Shown here in pieces: positions 7,004 to 10,083 of a DNA stretch of 10,083 nt. A program made the translations under genes and the position numbers. Position 1 is the stretch's first letter. Each line of letters begins with the position of its first letter. The stretch is from Paracoccaceae bacterium (lineage in GTDB: Bacteria > Pseudomonadota > Alphaproteobacteria > Rhodobacterales > Rhodobacteraceae), in NCBI GenBank assembly GCA_018647275.1, contig JABGTH010000355.1, positions 1 to 10,083 on the forward strand. The letters run 5' to 3'. Under the pieces are notes generated by a model. It made no database searches. It saw only the letters and a list, made by a program, of their open reading frames with translations, and was not told the origin of the DNA.

Positions 7004-7623
7004 CAACCTCTCCCCGGTGCGCTGGCCATGCCTAAAAGCAGGCCATAGATCACAAAACAAGCGCCCATTGCGCGGCGCAGCCAAACGTTAAACACGACAC
7101 CCATCGCTGCGCGTCCTAAGCCGGCACCGATAGCCGTGAACCCCATGTAGGACAGTGCCGTCAGTGTGAGTGCGGTTGGCATGATCAGCCCCATCTGGTC
7201 CCAGATCGGTACATCCGGTTGAACGAACTGTGAAAAAGCCGCCAGATAGCCACCAACAGATTTGGGATTGATCACCGCAATAGCCAATGCGTTGCTATAG
7301 ATGGACCCCGCGCCTTTGGGCAATACAGGTGCGGGATTGCGCGCAGTGATCCAGCCTCGCACCCCGATGAAAATCAAGAAGCCTGCGCCGATCAGTTTGG
7401 CCACATTGAAAGCCACAGGCGAGGCCGCAATCAGTGCAGTGATCCCCATCGCCGATAGAATTAGAAACAGCGTCGCTTGGGTCAGGATTGCTGCGACCCC
7501 AACAAGTCCACGGCGGAACCCAACGTTCATACCATTGTTGATGCAGTTCACGGCATTCGGCCCTGGCGTGATCACAAAGACCCCCCAAAACACAGCGAAA
7601 ATGATCCAGCTTTCAAACGACAT
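7003..7623 (-). CDS. LysE/RhtB-family amino acid exporter
   Basis: A 206-residue inner-membrane protein with the family signature TPGPNAV near the N-terminus (19-25), INPK (118-121) and about six hydrophobic segments (roughly 5-20, 40-60, 68-90, 110-132, 145-170 and 180-200). LysE/RhtB proteins export amino acids or small derivatives by proton exchange. The substrate here is unknown; in this operon a methylated glycine, glycine, methionine or homocysteine derivative would make sense, but that is inference. The ATG follows the stop codon of the XRE-cupin gene with no gap (TAGATG), and its own stop overlaps the GFA start, so all three are almost certainly translated from one message. XRE-cupin regulators are often found next to LysE-type exporters and control them, which fits this pair. 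Confidence 0.92.
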   Translation of the reverse strand: MSFESWIIFAVFWGVFVITPGPNAVNCINNGMNVGFRRGLVGVAAILTQATLFLILSAMGITALIAASPVAFNVAKLIGAGFLIFIGVRGWITARNPAPVLPKGAGSIYSNALAIAVINPKSVGGYLAAFSQFVQPDVPIWDQMGLIMPTALTLTALSYMGFTAIGAGLGRAAMGVVFNVWLRRAMGACFVIYGLLLGMASAPGRG

Positions 7624-8196
7624 CTAATACACCGGAGGCGCGATAACCCAAACCGCAACGGCGGGGGTATTATAGGGATTCATCCAGCGGTGTGGTTCGC
7701 CTTTGATGCGAAAACTGTCCCCTGGGTTGATCTTGAAAACTTTGCCTGCAATCTCAAGGTCCAGTTTGCCTGAGATGAGGTATCCCACCTCTTGGGTCGG
7801 ACGTGTCACTGGTTCAGCGATTTCGCTAAAGGGTTCAAAGGTGGAGTGCACCATTTCGAAATCGTCCGTCAGGTCAGGTGACAATAGTTCTTCGACCAAG
7901 CCAGCGGTGTGCGATCCCATTGGACGACGTGAACCATGGCGCACAACGTAACCCGCCTCATGAGCGGGGGCCGCAGCGTGGCGGAATAACATTGAAATCG
8001 GAACACCCAACAGCGCTGCGATTTCGCGCAGGTCACTGATGGACGGATCGGACAGATCGCGTTCAACCTGACTTAACCAACCCACAGAACGCCCCAAGCT
8101 TTCGGCCATGTCCAACAGCGTAAGCCCCCGCGATTTACGCAGGGCCCGTAGGTCAGCACCTAAGGTTTCAGGTTTACTAAGGTCGGTTTGCAGCAT
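7624..8196 (-). CDS. XRE-family transcriptional regulator with C-terminal cupin domain
   Basis: A 190-residue regulator. Residues about 13-68 form an XRE/Cro-type helix-turn-helix (LRALRKSRGLTLLDMAESLG, then GWLSQVERDLSDPSISDL, typical of this subfamily), and residues about 115-187 form a small cupin barrel with G-D-x-x-x-x-x-x-x-P-H-x (PGDSFRIKGEPHRW, 158-171) that probably senses a small effector. It is the first gene of the compact operon and is preceded by an 86-bp gap with two matching palindromes, a setting that suggests autoregulation. The Shine-Dalgarno is poor (GGACC about 6 nt upstream), and if the TATAAT at 8211-8216 is used the leader would be only about 8 nt. The effector is unknown; a methylated amino acid or a downstream product is plausible from context. 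Confidence 0.92.
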   Translation of the reverse strand: MLQTDLSKPETLGADLRALRKSRGLTLLDMAESLGRSVGWLSQVERDLSDPSISDLREIAALLGVPISMLFRHAAAPAHEAGYVVRHGSRRPMGSHTAGLVEELLSPDLTDDFEMVHSTFEPFSEIAEPVTRPTQEVGYLISGKLDLEIAGKVFKINPGDSFRIKGEPHRWMNPYNTPAVAVWVIAPPVY

Positions 8197-8203
8197 GAAA
8201 GGT

Positions 8204-8232
8204 CCGTGAAATTATACAGTTTAATTTCACGG
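8204..8232. promoter_or_regulatory. Palindrome 1: candidate operator, perfect 11-bp arms
   Basis: CCGTGAAATTA (8204-8214) and TAATTTCACGG (8222-8232) are exact reverse complements around a 7-bp spacer. The left arm overlaps the candidate -10 box, so a bound protein would block RNA polymerase. As RNA it could also fold into an 11-bp hairpin, but no T-run follows on the minus strand, so it is not a convincing terminator for msrC. Confidence 0.65.
8211..8216 (-). promoter_or_regulatory. Candidate -10 box for the XRE-led operon
   Basis: Read on the minus strand this is a consensus TATAAT located 14 nt upstream of the XRE start codon. No good -35 hexamer lies 16-18 bp upstream, so activity may depend on an activator or the match may be incidental. 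Its overlap with palindrome 1 favours a real, regulated promoter. Confidence 0.45.
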
Positions 8233-8245
8233 TGATGCTGAATTG

Positions 8246-8272
8246 CGTGAAAAATCAAGTAATTTCTTCACG
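8246..8272. promoter_or_regulatory. Palindrome 2: second candidate operator
   Basis: CGTGAA (8246-8251) and TTCACG (8267-8272) are separated by 15 bp, exactly the half-site spacing of palindrome 1 (8205-8210 and 8226-8231). The two palindromes are offset by 41 bp, close to four helical turns, so two bound dimers would lie on the same face of the DNA. Confidence 0.55.
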
Positions 8273-8282
8273 GACCAATAAT

Positions 8283-8747
8283 TTAAGGTACGTTTGCCAA
8301 CCTAAACGTGTCCGCCAATATGGCTGTCAGCGCATCAGCATCTGTTTGGGTGAATGCATCAGGTTGATCGCTATCAAGGTCAAATACCCCCAACAGTACC
8401 CCACTTCCATTCACCACGGGCAAAACCAACTCAGACCGTGTTGAACTGGCGCAAGCGATATGACCAGGGAACGCATCAACGTCTGCCACCAGCTGAACCT
8501 CAAGGCTGCGTGCGGCTGCACCACAAACACCGCGTGAAAAAGGAATCACCAAACAACCATGCCCACCCTGATAAGGGCCGATTTTCATCAACTCGGGTTC
8601 GGTCACACGATAGAACCCCGTCCAATCAAAACGGTCGTCACTGTGGTGCACTTCGCAGGCAACCGTCGCCATTAGCGCAACGGTATCTGTTTCGCCCTCA
8701 GCCAAAGACACGATGGATTGGCTGAGGGACTTGTAATCAACTTGCAT
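8283..8747 (-). CDS. msrC: Free methionine-(R)-sulfoxide reductase, GAF-domain type
   Basis: A 154-residue single GAF-domain protein. It carries the three cysteines that define fRMsr: HGCLVIPF (C65), RGVCG (C75) and GHIAC (C99). Their spacing of 10 and 24 residues equals that of C84, C94 and C118 in the E. coli enzyme. DAFPGHIA, SELVLPV and LGVFDLDSD are further family motifs. The enzyme reduces free L-methionine-(R)-sulfoxide to methionine in the cytoplasm, with thioredoxin as usual reductant. The ATG at 8747 is preferred to an in-frame TTG at 8762 because GGAAAG sits 7 nt before it. It starts 24 nt after the thiolase stop and is probably co-transcribed with that gene. Its place upstream of a methionine-forming methyltransferase operon may be coincidence. 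Confidence 0.9.
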   Translation of the reverse strand: MQVDYKSLSQSIVSLAEGETDTVALMATVACEVHHSDDRFDWTGFYRVTEPELMKIGPYQGGHGCLVIPFSRGVCGAAARSLEVQLVADVDAFPGHIACASSTRSELVLPVVNGSGVLLGVFDLDSDQPDAFTQTDADALTAILADTFRLANVP

Positions 8748-8771
8748 GGTCTGACTTTCCAATGGATCAGG

Positions 8772-9944
8772 TTAACGGCGCTCAATCGCAATGGCGGTAC
8801 CCTCGCCGCCACCAATACAAATCGCTGCGATACCGCGTTTAAGGTCACGTTTTTCCAGCGCGTTTAGCAAGGTCACGATGATCCGTGCACCAGATGCACC
8901 AATAGGATGGCCCAGCGCACAAGCGCCGCCATTAACGTTGACGATGTCATGGCTGATCCCCATCTCGTGCATGAAGGCAAGAGGGACAACGGCGAAGGCC
9001 TCGTTCACTTCCCAAAGGTCCACGTCATCCTTGGACCATCCAATTTGCTCAAGCAGTTTTTGCGCCGCGGGTACTGGCGCCGTGGTGAACAGGCCTGGGG
9101 CCTGAGCGTGGCTGGCGTGCCCTTTGATGTGCGCACGAATGGTCATGCCTTTGGCTTGTGCGACGTCTTGCGCGGCCAGAACCAATGCTGCCGCCCCATC
9201 AGAAATGGAAGATGAATTGGCAGCCGTTACAGTGCCACCCTCACGAAACGCTGGTTTCAACTGTGGAATTTTGTCGGGGCGCGCTTTGGCAGGTTGTTCA
9301 TCTGTGCTGATGGTCACCATACCTTTACGGCTTTTCATCTCAACCGGTGCTATCTCTTGATCGAAGGCGTCATTGCCCTGCGCTTCAATCGCGCGCGATA
9401 GAGACGCCAACGCATAATCATCTTGACTTTCGCGGGTGAATTGAAAAGCTTCGGCGCAATCCTCTGCAAAGCAGCCCATCAGGCGACCTTTGTCATAAGC
9501 GTCCTCTAAACCATCAAGAAACATGTGATCGATGACACTGCCATGCCCAAGTCGCGCACCGCCGCGCATTTTCTCAAGCAAGTACGGCGCGTTTGTCATG
9601 CTTTCCATGCCGCCTGCGATCATCACGTCCGTGTTGCCCAACGCAATCTGGTCATAGGCGATCATCGTAGCCTTCATACCAGACCCGCACATCTTGTTCA
9701 GTGTAGTGGCAGGAACGTCTTCTCCCAACCCCCCCTCAAATCCAGCTTGGCGCGCAGGTGCTTGGCCCTGCCCCGCTGTCAAAACACAACCCATAAGAAC
9801 CTCGTCCACCGTATCTGTTTGGGCACCCTCAAGGGCCGCTTTGATAGCTGCGCCACCCAATCGCGCGGCTGTCATTGGTGCAAAGTCACCTTGAAACCCA
9901 CCCATTGGCGTGCGCGCAGCACCTGCAATAACGACATTTTTCAT
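8772..9944 (-). CDS. Acetyl-CoA C-acetyltransferase (thiolase)
   Basis: A complete 390-residue thiolase. All catalytic elements are present: nucleophile C86 in NKMCGSGMKA, NEAF (314-317), GHPIGASGAR with H346, and acid/base C376 in CIGGGEG. AANSSSISDGAAA (241-253) and GGMESMTNAPY (111-121) are typical of the biosynthetic acetoacetyl-CoA thiolase group. It condenses two acetyl-CoA to acetoacetyl-CoA, or the reverse, in the cytoplasm, serving polyhydroxybutyrate synthesis, ketone-body or fatty/amino acid catabolism. No phaB or other PHB gene is visible downstream, so the pathway is undecided. The start at 9944 is supported by GGAG about 9 nt upstream. It heads its transcript with msrC following and has no obvious link to the methylglycine operon. 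Confidence 0.95.
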   Translation of the reverse strand: MKNVVIAGAARTPMGGFQGDFAPMTAARLGGAAIKAALEGAQTDTVDEVLMGCVLTAGQGQAPARQAGFEGGLGEDVPATTLNKMCGSGMKATMIAYDQIALGNTDVMIAGGMESMTNAPYLLEKMRGGARLGHGSVIDHMFLDGLEDAYDKGRLMGCFAEDCAEAFQFTRESQDDYALASLSRAIEAQGNDAFDQEIAPVEMKSRKGMVTISTDEQPAKARPDKIPQLKPAFREGGTVTAANSSSISDGAAALVLAAQDVAQAKGMTIRAHIKGHASHAQAPGLFTTAPVPAAQKLLEQIGWSKDDVDLWEVNEAFAVVPLAFMHEMGISHDIVNVNGGACALGHPIGASGARIIVTLLNALEKRDLKRGIAAICIGGGEGTAIAIERR

Positions 9945-10039
9945 AGTAAGTGCTCCGAATTTTTATGTGCCATGGACACGAGTTGGTAAGACTTAAGGCT
10001 TAGTTGTGGCCGCGTTGGTGACGATCATAGGTGCATATA

Positions 10040-10083
10040 ATGGAATTATCGACCAAAACTGTAGATCCTGTTCTGGTCGTGTC
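10040..10083 (+). CDS. Possible 5' end of a divergent gene
   Basis: An ATG at 10040 opens a frame of 14 codons, MELSTKTVDPVLVV, that runs off the window. An AGGTG about 5 nt upstream could serve as Shine-Dalgarno. The same bases include TATAAT (10036-10041), so the ATG may instead be part of a promoter box. The rest of the 139-bp region 9945-10083 shows only the thiolase Shine-Dalgarno; no hairpin or tandem repeat was seen. Too short to assign a function. Confidence 0.25.
   Translation, partial: MELSTKTVDPVLVV

Larger units (their letters stand above)
8201..8276. promoter_or_regulatory. Dyad-symmetric regulatory region of the XRE-led operon
   Basis: The outer ends form a perfect 10-bp inverted repeat, GGTCCGTGAA (8201-8210) and TTCACGGACC (8267-8276). 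Inside are two palindromes, listed separately, so four CGTGAA-type half-sites lie within 76 bp. The arrangement fills nearly the whole gap between the msrC stop and the XRE start, and fits cooperative binding of a dimeric regulator, most simply the XRE-cupin protein encoded next to it. Confidence 0.6.

Noticed and set aside
7004..7084. 27-residue N-terminal extension of the GFA protein
   Set aside because: It lies entirely within the exporter gene, resembles no family sequence, and the ATG at 7003 gives the standard family start and a TGATG coupling.
8748..8762. TTG start for msrC
   Set aside because: An ATG five codons later has a well-placed GGAAAG, which the TTG model would place inside the coding region.
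8354..9989. Plus-strand open frames opposite msrC and the thiolase
   Set aside because: They are shadows of two genes with complete catalytic motifs and no independent ribosome-binding or domain evidence.

Overview
The window looks like chromosomal DNA of a marine alphaproteobacterium of the Rhodobacterales (Roseobacter group). This rests on protein style and gene content only: FAD/GcvT fusion dehydrogenases, a GlxA-type AraC regulator, an XRE-cupin regulator and a roseobacter-like thiolase. No rRNA or other phylogenetic marker is present. Every firmly supported gene is on the minus strand, so transcription runs from high to low coordinates. No tRNA, rRNA, CRISPR array, insertion sequence or phage gene was seen.

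Layout in transcription order. (1) 9945-10083 is a gene-poor leader that may hold the first codons of a divergent plus-strand gene. (2) An acetyl-CoA C-acetyltransferase (8772-9944) is followed 24 nt later by a free methionine-(R)-sulfoxide reductase, MsrC (8283-8747). (3) An 86-bp regulatory gap (8197-8282) carries two palindromes of identical geometry, CGTGAA-N15-TTCACG, one of them over a TATAAT box. (4) A very compact seven-member operon follows: XRE-cupin regulator, LysE-type exporter, GFA-family zinc protein, dimethylglycine-dehydrogenase-like flavoprotein, a broken membrane-SRPBCC gene, homocysteine S-methyltransferase and GlxA/AraC regulator. Gaps within it run from a 4-nt overlap to 5 nt. 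(5) A terminator-like hairpin and a short intergenic gap precede a second FAD/GcvT dehydrogenase, sarcosine-dehydrogenase-like, which is cut off by the window start.

Inferred function: stepwise demethylation of methylated glycines. The methyltransferase could move a methyl from glycine betaine to homocysteine, giving dimethylglycine and methionine. The two flavoproteins could then take dimethylglycine to sarcosine and glycine, passing one-carbon units to tetrahydrofolate or releasing formaldehyde. The GFA protein is a candidate for handling formaldehyde, and the GlxA regulator resembles the betaine/dimethylglycine-responsive GbdR type. Substrates are inferred from family and context, not shown.

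The most notable finds are the disrupted gene between the DMGDH-like and methyltransferase genes (3217-4176), where fragments in two frames rebuild a roughly 319-residue protein of about five membrane segments plus an SRPBCC domain, and the twin palindromes in front of the operon.
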